From assembly GCA_020466095.1 (NCBI GenBank), contig CM035807.1, forward strand, positions 42,583,278 to 42,647,277: a DNA stretch of 64,000 nt. Reading direction: 5' to 3'. The position numbers and the translations under genes are program-made. The first letter of the stretch is position 1. Each line of letters begins with the position of its first letter. Origin of the DNA: Chlorops oryzae (Eukaryota; Arthropoda; Insecta; Diptera; Chloropidae). Shown piece after piece: positions 32,926 through 45,224 of this stretch. A model generated the notes under the pieces. It was given only the letters and a program-made list of their open reading frames with translations. It was not told where the DNA came from and made no database searches.

Positions 32926-33357
32926 TATTTATTGTACGTATATACATATATAATTGAAAATGTATATTAAATCTATTTGACAAGTCTACGACTGCAACTT
33001 GAAACAAATCAACAAAGGTTTAGTTATGATGCCGTATGTGAAATTAAAAACCGGCTTGCTTTTAATAACGATGACTTCGAAGACTTCATGGACCATTTTG
33101 TCTTAAACGACTGATATCTGACAGGGAACTTTTAATAAAAAACTTTAAGTAGCTATTATGAGTTTTCTTTGGTTATATAAGATTGATCATTTTAAGTTTT
33201 CAGTTTTTGAAAGTCTCTTTTTACCGTAAAACGTTTGTGAAGAAACGGTTCTTGGTGCTTCCATTTTTTAAAAGAAAAGTTAAGCAATAATTTTTTAAGC
33301 TTTAGAGATAAAAATAAATAATTATTAATCATTTTATTAATCTGAATATCTATGCAG

Positions 33358-33861
33358 GTTTACAGAACAAGTTATCCTATCTACTCATCTTACACAATAC
33401 GAAGACCCGTGATCACTGGAACTCGTGTAATAACTTCGCCGTTTCGCGTCATAACTTCTCCAGTGCGTTATGTTACACGCATTGAACGTTCACCAACACC
33501 AGTACGCTATGTCACACGCATTTCGCGTTCACCATCGCCAGTGCGTATAACGCGTACCACAGAACGTATAATCACTTCACCGGAGCGCGTAATCTCCTAC
33601 TCGTATACGTCACCGTCAACATACTACAGTCCGTCGATTTATGCTCCGTATTCTTACTATTCCTCGCCATATATTTCACCAAAATATTACCACTACACCC
33701 CGTCCTACTATTCGCCAATTACTCATACCTACATAAGCCCATGGAGTTCAGTGAGAGCCATTACATCTCCGATACGCTCGACAACACCCTTTCTGAAGCG
33801 GATTCCTCCAGGATATGGGATGCGTCAACTAACTAATTACCTTGGCACAGAACCGTTCGAT
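33358..33861 (+). CDS. Tyr/Ser/Pro/Arg-rich protein, probable internal exon
   Basis: A 175-codon frame can start at ATG 33352, but TATGCAG directly before GTTTAC is a good splice acceptor and TTCGAT followed by GTGAGT (33862) a strong donor. As an exon it is 504 nt, phase 0 at both ends, 168 codons. The protein is built of degenerate repeats ([20 protein letters not shown]) followed by a Tyr/Ser/Pro-rich block ([13 protein letters not shown]) and a more complex end ([20 protein letters not shown]). No signal peptide or membrane segment. Composition is reminiscent of fly muscle thick-filament proteins such as myofilin, but I cannot confirm this. It is the best candidate for a real host exon here, lying in TE-filled introns. 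Confidence 0.65.
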
Positions 33862-34039
33862 GTGAGTTTGTTATTTTAAACAAAAAACCTATCTTGCTTT
33901 CTGAACCCGCAACCTGTAGATTTTAGTTTGCAGTTTTTCGAGTTTTCCAGTCATGGTTTTTTTATTACCTTCAATAACCTTTTTAAAACTGCTGATAACA
34001 CTAGTTTAAGAAACAAAGGGTAGTCTCAAATACATTTTT

Positions 34040-34660
34040 ATACCCAGCGTAAGCAGGGTTTATTAGTTTGGTGCGAATCTTGTAACAGCCATCCATATAT
34101 ATAATATTATATATTCTGGATCAGGATCAAAAACTGAAGCGATTTAGATATGTTCGTCTGTCCGTCCGCCTGTGGTCAGATCTCCTCCGAAACGGCTTAA
34201 CCAACCAATCGAAATTTGGCACACAGGTATATCGGGATCTGAGAATGATCCTAAGTAAAATTGGGAGACATCCGCCCACTGCCACGCCAACAAATGTATT
34301 TATTGTGTTTTCAGTAAAATGCTTGTAACCTGCGAACCACTCAACACATTTCATTGTTATTTGATATATTGGTAAACTACGAAAAGGGCCATATCCGGAA
34401 AAAAATGAACGCCGGCCTCCTCGAGCCAGAAGCTTCAAATTCGCAACATAGGTTGAGCAAGGCGAATGAAAGGTGTAGAAAAAAAAATTAATGTGGCCCG
34501 CCCACTGACACGCTCTTACATGGAGATTTTTTTTAAATTCCGAAGTTAATGGCGTAGATGCTTCAAATTCCCAACATAGGTTGACCAAGTTGAACGGAAA
34601 GTGCAGGAAAGAAATTTATGTAGCCCGCACACTGCCACTCCCAAAACCGTTTATACGGCA
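34040..34660. repeat. dipteran GTCY-microsatellite repeat, second copy
   Basis: CTGTCCGTCCG near 34147, then GATCTCCTCCGAAACGGC and GAAATTTGGCACACAGGTAT, then CCCACTGCCACGCC blocks. Homologous to 2690-3290 and to 50430-51020. The 153-codon minus-strand frame over it is not a gene. Confidence 0.6.
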
Positions 34661-35149
34661 CCCGTTTATACGGCACCTGAAGGTCCTAGCGCTACCTGAC
34701 TACCAAAGTGAAAGGAAATGCTAGCATACATGAAAAACATATGATTTCATAGCATGAGGAATGCTTTTACCAATTAGTTTTTCAAAATTGAAAAACTGTG
34801 AGTTTCTGATTTGAGCCCATTTTATGCCGACCCTGCAACAACATTGATTTTTTCATCAATTTTATTTTTAGGGGCCTTTATGGGTCTTAATAAGACAAAA
34901 ATATTGATTATAAAAAAATTTAAATTTTTTTTTTGGGAAATATGAGGTGGTCGGAAAACCGACCATTGGCCAAAAGCATATACATTTTATTTCGTTTGTA
35001 CCATATATATGGTGCACACACATTAGGCCGATGGTCCGTTTTCCGACCACGTTTTATAACCTTCAAATAAAATTTTAAAAACCAAATGTAGCTTGCAAAA
35101 TATTAAGTGAAATCAAAATTTTAATCATATTACCTTTTCCGAAGGAAAG

Positions 35150-35268
35150 GGTATATTAAGTTTGGCTCGGAGTATGTAACATACCAAAAGAGTCGCGATA
35201 GATATGGAAATATAGTTATTCTTGATCAGGAGGACAAGAGGAGTCGATCTAGCCATGTCTGTCTGTCA

Positions 35269-35307
<39 letters not shown>

Positions 35308-35735
35308 AGTCTGTCTGTCTGTATACAGTTATCTTATCGAAGGAGTTGAGCTATATTGATGAAATTCGGTATGCGTACTCACGACGACATGAGTAAGGAC
35401 AAGTTCGAGTATGGAACCGATCGGACCAGGGGTGCCTCCAGTACTAGGGTCTGTTACGAAAACAACAAAAACTGCTCTAAAATCGGAGTTTTTCAAGATT
35501 TTTTTATGAGATTTGGTATTTGAACAATTTTAAAGGCAATTACTATGAATTAAAAAATTGGAAAAGTGGGCGTGGCAGAAAGTCGGTTTTCGAAATTTCG
35601 CTCCTACACCCGAAATTCAAATCTGACTTGAACGAAAGTTGGCACCTATGCCTCGTTTGTAGCCACAAACATCCTCCCCAACATTTTTTTTGGTCAGTCC
35701 ATTATTAAGGGTACCTCCAGTAATAGGGTCTGTCA
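35150..35735. repeat. second-type microsatellite repeat with (GTCT)n and local duplication
   Basis: A (GTCT)n run at about 35262-35325 is followed by GATGAAATTCGGTATGCG, the same layout as other fly GTCY repeats but a different subfamily. GCCTCCAGTACTAGGGTCTG (35435) recurs near 35714 as ACCTCCAGTAATAGGGTCTG, so a unit of about 280 bp is starting to repeat when the assembly gap begins. Confidence 0.6.
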
Positions 35736-35835
35736 NNNNNNNNNNNNNNNNNNNNNNNNNNNNNNNNNNNNNNNNNNNNNNNNNNNNNNNNNNNNNNNNN
35801 NNNNNNNNNNNNNNNNNNNNNNNNNNNNNNNNNNN
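35736..35835. other. assembly gap, 100 N
   Basis: Exactly 100 N, the conventional placeholder for a gap of unknown size. It lies inside a local repeat, and just before the long inverted-end element. Confidence 0.99.
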
Positions 35836-35855
35836 CTTGATTTTCAAAAACTGCC

Positions 35856-38800
35856 TGCCAGATTATTCTTCCTTTATATTAAAAAATTAAGTAAATGAAA
35901 TTTGGAGTAAATCCGATAATTTTAAGTGGACCCGGAAACGACTTGAAAATAGGTGGAGAGGGGAAATATAGAGTTGAAGCCCCCTAACTCCCCAGAAGTC
36001 GCCCCTATGGACATATAATGTATGAGCAACCCCCATTACTTTTTTGCTCCAAACATTTCTTCTGAACAAACCTACCCAATATCTCCCCTCCTTAAGGAGC
36101 TCCCATACAAAAATTATTTTTTATTAATTTTCCCACCAACCATCCTTACTAGTCAAATGTATGACCGACCCCCAATATTTTTCACCTTCAACAATTTTTC
36201 AGAACATACCTAGGCTCTATCTTCAATATTTAAGGTGGCCCCCAAGCGTTTTTATACATTTTTATGAATTATGAAGAAAAAACCAGCGAAAGCATTCACA
36301 ACATTAGGGGGTCCCCTTACAAACCTCAAAAAAATATATATGTATGGGGAAAAACCTAAGTTTTGTTAGATTCATTAAAATTTGAAACTCAAGGTATAAT
36401 TACTTTACCCAAGTGTGAATGCTACTTAGTAAAGAAAAGATTAACCTTTCTTTTATACTATAAAGCAAAAAAATCGGTCAATAATGGTTCGACCTGGGAC
36501 CAATTAAATTTAAAATATTTTGGATATTGTAAAGATACTTCTACTTGGAAGAAATGGTCCCTTTTGATATTTTGTTCAGATTTTTAGCGCTTAAAAATTT
36601 TAATGAAATTCCTTCTTTTGTGTCCAAAGAAAAAACTATTTCTTCAATCTTTTATTCAATAAATTATCAGAAATATAATTTTGTTTTGTTAAGGTATTTT
36701 AAAATTCCATAGGCTTTCAGCAGTTCCATAGCCGAAGTACTAATTTAAAGTTAAATTATGATCTGAGATCGTGCTTCAATACTTAAATGTTTTCTGCTGA
36801 CTATTTTTATGAACTAAATGTACGAAATTTTTTTATGTGCTTAGTTTTTTTCAAGAACAATTTAAATTACACGACATATTTTTTCAAATCCCGCTGAAAA
36901 CTTACGGCTTATGATGTTGACGTGAGTAAACAGGTTTTAATAACTTTTGAAGAAAAAAGGCATCAGTACAATCGGGTGTTTTTCTAAGAAACATTCCGTA
37001 GCTTTTCTTCAATTCTTTTTTCTCTCATTCGTCACGCTTCATACAAAACAACAACAACAAAATTCCAAACTGCGGGTCGCAGTAGGCTATGCATAAAATT
37101 TGTTAATTCCTCAGCAACGATATCTGTTGATAACGGACCATTTTGCAAACATTGACGCTAAAAAGACAAATGCCATTGTTGTAAAATCATGATTGAGTGG
37201 ATTTAGTATTGATCGGAGTGAACTGCCTCAGTGAAGTGAGGGCTTCACAGTGAAATTAGTTTATTTGTAATTTAAGTGGTGTTGTACAGTTAAAAAACAA
37301 ATACATATAAAACAATTCAGATGTCGAAAGTACCATCGACTGCGAAAGAAGCACCAAGCACTGCAACCGTTAAAACCCGTAAATCTATTGAACATTTAAG
37401 GAAAATTTATTTAATTGGGAATGTTTCTCACCAAATTACTTGCGCGAAAATTCCGTCAAATCGACAGATCTTGCAAATCCTATTTTACAATATGCACTTT
37501 GTAAAAATTTTAGCGAAACAAAGTGCTAAATTAACAATCGATGGAGTTCAAATATTTTGGCAGCAAGCACGTATACCGATTCGATAAGGGCATTAATGTG
37601 TTGACAAACTATTAAAGCTGTATGAAAAGTGGAAAATATTCAAAGAACAATCCCTGGAAAAAGATCAAATGCCCAAAACCAAGCTGTTGAAACCTTTCTT
37701 GAACATCTGGACGACTTACTTGATATTGCCACCGTCAATGCACAAGACGAAATTCGGATTGCAGAAGATAGACAGTTTTTAGAACCGCAAAGACAAAAAG
37801 GACGTCCTGGTTACATGGCTGGTGTCGATATGGAGAAAAAAAGTACAGGAACGAAAAGATAAAGAAGCTGCACGTAAAAGGAAACACTAAGAGGAAAAGT
37901 CGCGTGAAGCAGGCAAGTTTTGTATATTAATGTTTATGTTGCACAGAAATCGGTGGACAAAATAGGATGAATTAGGGACTGGGTCTACAGGGAGCGCAAG
38001 ATCATACTCACAATCAGGGGGGATGCCTTATAGGGTCTCTGCGACGAACATCCACAACCAAAAAAAAAAATAACGGAATTGCACACCAGGCTTATGATTG
38101 CTACTTCGCTCTAAATAACGCCTTTTATTTATGGAATTTGACCGTCCTACGGTTGTTTTCGCGACGGAACAACGTGGCGAACACCAAATGATGCCAAGTC
38201 TACGAATCTAAGCGATTCAACGATATCCGTAAAATTTGGATACTAAGAGGCTTTTTAACTAACGATTTAACGTGATAACAACTATCGCGACAACGATGGT
38301 AATAAGTCAAAAGGCGGACTGATGCGTGGCGTTCGAAGCGATGATCAAAAACTAAGTAAGTCGCCAAAAAAACCGGAAGCGCGAGAAAGCTAATGAAATT
38401 TTCTGTTCTCAAAGGAGAGAACGAAACAAACCGATATATTGCCAAACAAAGGATGAGACAATTATGTTCATCATACACATGGCTGCAATTAAGTGGCTCC
38501 TAATGATCGATAGGATTGCAGTGTTGTTGTATGGCATACAGTTGACCCGAATTAAAATTAAGTCTAAAACGCCGTTTACAATGATCGCATGCACAATAAC
38601 AAATTTAAGTTTTTAGTGTTTAGTTTTTCATTTTCAATAGATGTTTCTCAACTTAAGGAGTGCAATGGTGATCATTGTGTTATTAACGTTCCAATTATTA
38701 ACACAACTATCGAAAAAGAAAGCTTCAGCTCAATTTCGGTATTGGGTCAAAAACGAGGTCGTAAAAGTTTGATTACAGCTCGGTTAGTAGCAGCGCTGGG

Positions 38801-39951
38801 CGCTGCCAAAGTTTCTGATGGGATGGCAGTTCACATTATTATAGCAGCAGCTGAAGCATTAGGACATCGTGTAGAGGAGCTTGTCATTAACCGTTGAACT
38901 ATTCTCCGTTTGCGAAAAGAAAACCGTATAAACGGTTCCAAAGAAATATTAGCTGATTTAACAGAGAATGTTAGTAAGTTAAAAAAACTTTTTTATTTTA
39001 ATTCTGTAACAATCTTCTTATTTATGGGTAAGTAGAATTGGTCCGTTAGTAGCCAATATATTGCTAATGCAGCTTATGAAAGATTACTTAAATGGAATAT
39101 TGTTGACCAAGTAAGTGGCTTGTCATATGATACAACGTCTACAAATACTGGTATCAAAACAGGCGCCGCTGTCCTCTTGGATAAAAAAAAATTGGACGTA
39201 GTCTAATCAATCTATCTTGCCGCCACCATGTGTATGAAATTATATTGCGCAGGGTTTTCGAAATAAAGTTATGTGCAAGCTCTGGTCCAGACGTTTCAAT
39301 ATTTGAAATATTTACGAAATCATGGCCAAGTTTTAACAACGAGTTGTTTAGAAGTGGCAATGAAGGTGCAACTGTTTGTTTACAAATAAGTACAGCTAAA
39401 TATAAAAATTGCGTAGAGTTCTGTTATGATCAACTGAATAGTTCTCAAACTAGGGAAGACTATAAAGAACTCCTTCAGTTGGTCCTAATCTTTCTTGGTG
39501 TACAGCGGTATAGCTTTCGAACGCATGGTCCAACTAGCCAAGCAACCTTTGATTTCAAATTCCTTAAAAAATATCCACATAAAAAAACCTACTATACCCA
39601 GAATTTTAAGAAATATAAATCCGAATTCTCTATTTTGGTTATGTTTATTCAAATGAATAAAACACTTTTTTCGAAAAAATTAAAAAATATTTTTTGTATG
39701 AGAGCCCCCTTAAGGAGGAGAGATAGGGGGTAGGTTTGTTCAGAAAAAATGTTGGGAGCAAAAAAGTTATGGGGGTTGGTCATACATTATATGTCCATAG
39801 GGGCGACTTCTGGGGAGCTATGGGGCTTCAACTATATATTTCCCCTCTACACCATATTTTCAAGTCGTTTCCGGGTCCACTTAAAATTATCGGATTTACT
39901 CCAAATTTCATTTTCTTACTTTTTTAATATAAAGGATCAATAATCTAGCCG
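35856..39951 (+). mobile_element. 4.1-kb DNA element with long inverted ends
   Basis: About 260 bp at 39690-39951 is the inverse of 35856-36125 (GAAATTTGGAGTAAATCCGA, GACCCGGAAACGACTTGAAA, ACATATAATGTATGA and so on). Further in, 36330-36600 is homologous to the inverted ends of the 52.9-59.6 kb elements (ACCTGGGACC, CAAGTGTGAATG, CTTCTACTTGGA). The body carries one decayed gene on the plus strand. The true left terminus may lie in the N gap, so no target duplication could be checked. Confidence 0.7.
37321..39560 (+). pseudogene. transposase-like gene of the long inverted-end element (uncharacterised family)
   Basis: Readable in pieces: KIPSNRQILQILFYNMHF with IDGVQIFWQQARIP (37321-37587), VETFLEHLDDLLDIATVNAQ-type spacer (37629-37862), RKSLITARLVAALGAAKVSD with AEALGHRVEELVINR (38755-38897), then WNIVDQVSGLSYDTTSTNTG (about 39095-39155), LSCRHHVYEIILRRVFE with SSGPDVSIF (39212-39310) and REDYKELLQLVLIFLGVQ (39455-39505). 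This order matches a multi-copy metazoan protein family usually labelled uncharacterised. The D-T-T and R-H-H motifs could be part of a DDE-type active site; that is inference. Stops, shifts and loss of the C-terminal third make it dead. The missing C-terminus has a counterpart in the 54.3 and 58.5 kb fragments. Confidence 0.6.
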
Positions 39952-39959
39952 GCGAACTG

Positions 39960-40690
39960 GAATCCAAGCGCTTTACAATTTGCCCATACAAATAAGAACA
40001 CCCCTAATACTCATATATATGTTTTACTTTATGTTTCTTTAGATACTTATTTTGATAAAAATTACTAGGTACTTAAAATTTTATAAATTTGAATAAATTT
40101 TATTTATTTATTTTTTTTTCAAACCGTGCTGTATATAAGTTGTTTTTTTTTTTTTTTTTGTATCGAAGACTTTGATATTAAATATAAATTTTTTTTTTCT
40201 TAAAATTGTTAATGAATCCGTATTCTTTCAATTGGAGGAAAATTAAATTAAGTGAGCAAACCTACATTTATATTTGCAAAATATACATATATATTTCATT
40301 TCTTAAATAACACTTCAAAAAACCGACAGACGGCTTTCATATCTAGAAATATTAAGTCAAATGCGCTGAATACAATAGTGATATTGACTCAGTTAACGGA
40401 GATTTAAGTTTAAAGGTGAATCCCTAAAGTATGCAAGCATAATTTTGTTTTTTACTTAAAAAATTTACTTGCTCCAAAAATTAATTTCGATTTTGGGACC
40501 CGTTTTTATATTTGACAAGACGGGATGATGGGAAAGCATATGACTAGGAACCGAGCGTTCTGAAGTTCAAAGCCCAAAAAAGTATAATAGAAACAAATTT
40601 TTTGTTTTTCGGATGAACTCCACACCACCCGAAACTTAAGAAAATATCCGAATTAACCTTTTTCTTCTATTGTCTATCCAATTTTCGACA
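39960..40690. other. no gene recognised
   Basis: AT-rich, with long T runs at 40115-40200. No gene or defined repeat. Confidence 0.4.
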
Positions 40691-40835
40691 TTAGGTTTGA
40701 TCGATCTAATGTGCAATATTTTGGATGATTTATTGTTAGAGCAATGTAAAAGAAGCATGTCAAAAGAGAATATGCAAAAAAAACGGTTTTTCAAAAATTG
40801 GCGTTTGCAACGTTATTCGCGGCTGCCCTTCAGTT

Positions 40836-41030
40836 GTGCTTAACAAATATCCGCTAATTAAAAAAGCTTTTTTAAAGAACAATACACCATTGCCGTCGTC
40901 AGCTGCCGTTGAAAGATTGTTCTCCTTTGCACCAATGTTAAACGCGCCAAAACGCGGGTCTCTTTCCGACGAAAACTTTGAAAAATTGCTGCTGCTAAGG
41001 TCAACAATGCTGTATAATCTTGCGGAATGA
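40836..41030 (+). pseudogene. hAT transposase dimerisation domain fragment
   Basis: KYPLIKKAFLKNNTPLPSSA, then AVERLFSFAPML and LSDENFEKLLLLRSTMLYNL before the stop. This is the C-terminal hAT block; the Glu in AVERLFS is the third catalytic position. Upstream frames (about 40710-40830) read ILDDLLLEQCKRSMSKEN and QKKRFFKNWRLQRYS, but with shifts. Confidence 0.75.
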
Positions 41031-41126
41031 AACGTTTTTTCAATTAATTTTTTATTTTCATTCTGGCTCACCTAATATTCGCAGTATTTTAGTATTTCTT
41101 AATAATAAATGAATTGAATTCAAAAC

Positions 41127-42054
41127 ATACAATTCTACAAGCGACACTTCCCAAAATCACTAAGACGGGTGAGGGGAGCTTTTATAAACCGACTTTGCCC
41201 ATTCACAATCTGACTTTGCCCACAGTTAACACATTCACATAAAATAAAATGACTTTCACCACGATTTGTGTACAGATGAACTCACACATCGACATTACAA
41301 TCTGACTTTCAACACAGCAGAGCTCAATGCTTATTACCCTCTAGGAAGCGTGAGGTATATTGCCCGTATGCAACCAGTACTTTCACCAAAACTAAAGAAC
41401 TAGTGCAAAGGGGGGTAGAGCTTCGTATAAAGCTCCGACTAGTATTGCATGGAAAAATGGTTTTTCGTGTCAGTAATAAGAGTTGCCATTATATAGTTGT
41501 TGCAAAGAGCGTTGGTGCTTCGAAATCAAAAAATAAAATCTATCTTTATATATTACAAATATTTTGGTAAATAAAACAAACACGAAAAATAATTCGGTGT
41601 TTTTAAATATTGCGTATTGGAGGCTCAAAAAATTTTAGAACAAAAATAACCAAAAACCACAAAATATGGTCAATAATCTTTCAAAGGAACTAGTGTCTTA
41701 CTATACCCAATTTACCCAATTGGTTACCAAATCACTAAAAAAGCGTTAGTTCAAGTGTACAATTAGTGATTTTTAGCCCACATGCAATGTTAATTTTGTA
41801 CAGAGTAATACATAGCCAGGGGTATAAAGAAGAACCGGTGCTGGTGGAATTAGAACTAGAAAGACGCTGCAGCTTAACTACTCATACTTCCTGCAGGGCT
41901 GTTGAACTGTTCACCACAGCAGTCGTTGACAAAACTCTATCTTTTTCAGTCGCACTCATGTAAACTGTTCTCTGTCTCTATCGCACCCGCATATTCTTAT
42001 CATACCTACAAGCAAATTCAAAAAATTTAGAGAGTGTCGCTTGTAGTATTGTAT
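41127..42054. mobile_element. 928-bp non-autonomous element with 10-bp duplication
   Basis: Inverted ends ATACAAT(T/A)CTACAAGCGA with CACT following, flanked by AATTCAAAAC at 41117-41126 and 42055-42064. Block A first copy has the same locus with a single AATTCAAAAC (26350-26359), i.e. the empty site. A 9-10-bp duplication suggests a Mutator-like (MULE) element. The 65-codon frame inside is not recognisable. Confidence 0.85.
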
Positions 42055-43287
42055 AATTCAAAACTTTTTAATTCACTGTGAATGAATTCCAAATTGAAAT
42101 CTAGAGTTTTTTTTTTTGAGGTGAATAAATTCAAAATTTGTAAATCACACTGAATGAATTCAAATTAAAATTCAATTCACTTCGTTCCTGAGCAGAATGA
42201 ATTCCAAGTTTTTTAATTCAGTACGCATCGATTCAAATTTGAATTCACGAAAAATTTTTCTTAGCAGAATGAATTCAAAATGTTTTCATTCACCGTAAGG
42301 AAATTCGAATTTTAATTCAGCTCATAGTTTTTGTGAGCAGAATGAATTCAAAATATGACAAATCATTGCCTGAATGATTCTCGAATTCATTCAAAAATGA
42401 ATCATTCTATTACAGCTCTGCCGTTGCATAACGCAGAGACTTTGGATTTCGTCACTTTGTTTTGGCTTATATACAGGGTGTTCCGTAGCTGAGTGCTTTT
42501 CCCTATAGGATTGATTGAAAAGGGCTTTGTGAACAAAAAATCGTATAAGAGATGGACTCCAAAATGTACCCCTGATTTATTATATAAGGGAAAGAAAGAA
42601 ATTTTCAGTTTTCTCAGAAAAAAAATTTTCACGCCTAATCGTTTGAATCCAAGGTAAAAATTTTAATGCAGTTCGACAGAGAATTATCAGGCGTATAAAA
42701 AATTTTAATACTTTTTTGCAGCTTCATGGGTAGTTTTGCCATCAAAGTCAAAATTATGAATTTTTTAGAACGAAGTTCTTTATGAAACGATAGCGACCGG
42801 GGACCTAGTCGCGGAAAAGTTAAATTCCGTTATTATTGTAAGTAACCAAAAAGTGAAGTTCGCAAAAAAGGGTATAATAACCTTTACGGAGAGAAAGAAA
42901 TATACATATATTTATGTAAAATGACTTCCTGATGCGGCCGAGATATTATACTTTTTTAGGCGACACTAATTTCCGACGATATCACGAAAAAACAATTAAT
43001 TATAAAATTCAGAAACTACACAGATACATTAATGCATACATGCATTCAAACAAACCAAAATAAAACAAAATGTGGTCCCGCCAGACTGAAAGTTTTCAGA
43101 ATAACTCCGATTAGTAGGTTTTTGAAAGTATATAAGGGCATTTTAGATAACTTATAATATTTTTGCGCTATCAAAATATCCGTCAATTCGTTCACAATTA
43201 AAACTTATTTAAAATCATCGTCTGTACTCCGGGGGCTGCGGTTGTAATATCGGTGTGAAAAATATCGATGCTTTAAAACATCTTTAA

Positions 43288-43761
43288 GGGGCAATATTAC
43301 CAAGCACATTTAAAAAAATTTTTTAATTAAAATAAAATTTTTTTTATTTTACATTTCATTTTCAATATTCAACTTTTTTAAGTGAAGCAAAATGTGGCAG
43401 CACGCTCCACTTTCAGCGTAGTCAGTCAAATTCACAGCTGCTTGAAATATTATTTTTGATCATGGAGCCGCGTATACGCGATTTTTCATCAGTTTCATAT
43501 AGCTGTAGTCCGAATCCATAAATTTAAAGCTTTGCTTCTTTCGTATTGCAGAGATTTTTCCCGTAAAGTTTTAGAATGAATGTAATCAGCTGCTTTTCTA
43601 CCGCCTAAAACAGGGCTGTTACCATATTTTAAAAAAAAAACTTAAAGGACCTTCTGAGGTAGTTTAAATTTTTGCAAAATATTTTAAAAATTTCATTGGT
43701 GAAAATGAAAATCAGATTTTATTTTAAAATTTGTTTTAAATATACTTGGTAATATTGGCCC
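43288..43761. mobile_element. Harbinger-like MITE family H, copy 3
   Basis: 474 bp, TAA on both sides (43285-43287 and 43762-43764). It is the block A duplicate of copy 2, not an independent insertion. Confidence 0.7.
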
Positions 43762-43872
43762 TAAGTATGAAAGTTCGCTTTTTTGCGATGGAAAACTCTT
43801 TACACGTATGATTTTTCAGTTCCAGTATATCTGCTTAGCTGACTTCGCACTTTAAGAGCTCAATGCTGTAAT

Positions 43873-44250
43873 GGGCTTTACGCAGATATGCAGGAAGTCA
43901 ATTTCCTATACTAAACACAAGCAAAAAAAACGAAGAAGTACTTTGAATTACTTCTGATACTTCAGAGAATACGCAGATTAAAAGCAATTGATTATGCAGG
44001 GTTGCATTTAAATCATATATTTTCTATATTTCTGTCGACCTGTCATAGAAATTTCAACTCGGATTTCCTTTCTTCATAAGAACGAGCTCTATACTTCCTG
44101 CATATCTGCGTAGAGCCCATTAGAGTAAATTGAAAGGAAGTAACGAGCTCATTCTTTTGAAGAAAGGAAATCAGAGTTGAAATTTCGATGACAGGTCGAC
44201 AGAAATATAGGAAATATATGAATTAAATGCAACCCTGTGAGTCCGATTAC
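43873..44250. repeat. two interleaved palindromes
   Basis: Palindrome 1: GGGCTTTACGCAGATATGCA near 43876 pairs with its inverse ending about 44119. Palindrome 2: CAGGGTTGCATTTAAATC near 43998 pairs, for about 80 bp, with the inverse ending GCAACCCTG near 44237. The arms alternate (1-2-1-2). The second arm of palindrome 2 is missing in the first block copy. Confidence 0.55.
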
Positions 44251-45224
44251 TTGTAATAAGCGTATGCGTTTAAGTAGCGAAAGTAAGTCAAAGTACTTAT
44301 TTGCATGGGCGTATCCAGAATCTCAGTCAGCACTTTGGCGTCTGTTCATAGGTGTTGTCACATCTAAGCATAGGTTTCCTTTTATCTTATGAAAAATGAT
44401 CTTGCCGGCCTTGTCTCATTTCTTGATACTCCTGGAAAACACTTTTGCGGTGTATACTGAGCAGAAAATATTTAGAGGGGGCAGCTTCCCCTCCCTGCCC
44501 TACTGTTAATACGACCATGCTAGAAAAAAAGAATTTATGCCACCAATAACAAAAATATATTATCTCAAATAAAAACACAGTTAATTAAAAATATGACTTT
44601 AGTGATGTAAAACTTTCTCTAAGAATTTTCTTATATAAAACCATTGTATGGAATAAAATTTTTTTAAACAATTTTTACAGGCTCTACTTATAAAACTATT
44701 CTATCCGATTACTTAAAAGTACACAACACAAATACTAAATTCAAACATAACGAATATTTAAAAGTCAAAATCAAACAAACAAAACAAAAAACAAAAACAA
44801 ACAATGCAGCAAAGAGTAGTGGGAAAGAAAAGTAAGGAACACATACAACGGCACCAACATAAACGGATCCAGTGTTATGTCAATGTGATTTCTTGCTAAA
44901 TTGAGCATTTCGCATGTTTTATATTTATGTAAATAACTTCGAAACGACAAAAAACGGCACATTCAAATTTTGCCACATACAAAATATATATATATCTTTA
45001 GAAATAATTACATATCTTGGTACGAGAGCGTCCGAATGACAACTATATGTCTACTTAAACCTAGAAAATCTAAATTTTTATGGGCATTTTTAATATAAAA
45101 AATATTTTTTTTAAATACCATACCATGTGGTTCCAGAAAATAATTATTTTCATAAGCTTTATTACCTGAACCTGAAGGTTCCATTATTGGTTCATTAATT
45201 TGTTGGCGTATTTTTCGTTAATCA

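Larger units (their letters stand above)
32950..35228. repeat. duplicated block B, first copy
   Basis: Matches 49315-51588 in the same orientation with few differences. Contains the Tyr/Ser/Pro-rich exon, a GTCY-type repeat and the start of a second microsatellite repeat. Confidence 0.9.
40690..42420 (+). mobile_element. hAT element, 3' half, with a later insertion
   Basis: Contains transposase C-terminal coding sequence (40700-41030), then the subterminal GAATGAATTC repeats and the terminus ATTACAGCTCTG at 42420. The 3' part is split by a 928-bp element at 41127-42054. The 5' half and left terminus are not present. Confidence 0.65.

Noticed and set aside
34127..34588. 153-codon minus-strand frame
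   Set aside because: Lies entirely over a non-coding GTCY-type repeat and is not kept intact in the homologous copies at 2690 and 50430.
35617..35890. ORFs running across the first N gap
   Set aside because: They consist largely of undetermined residues.
39736..39943. Two ORFs reading MFRKNVGSKKVMG and MLGAKKLWG, also 35887-36069
   Set aside because: Both occur within the inverted ends of the 4.1-kb element and arise from the same non-coding repeat read in different directions.
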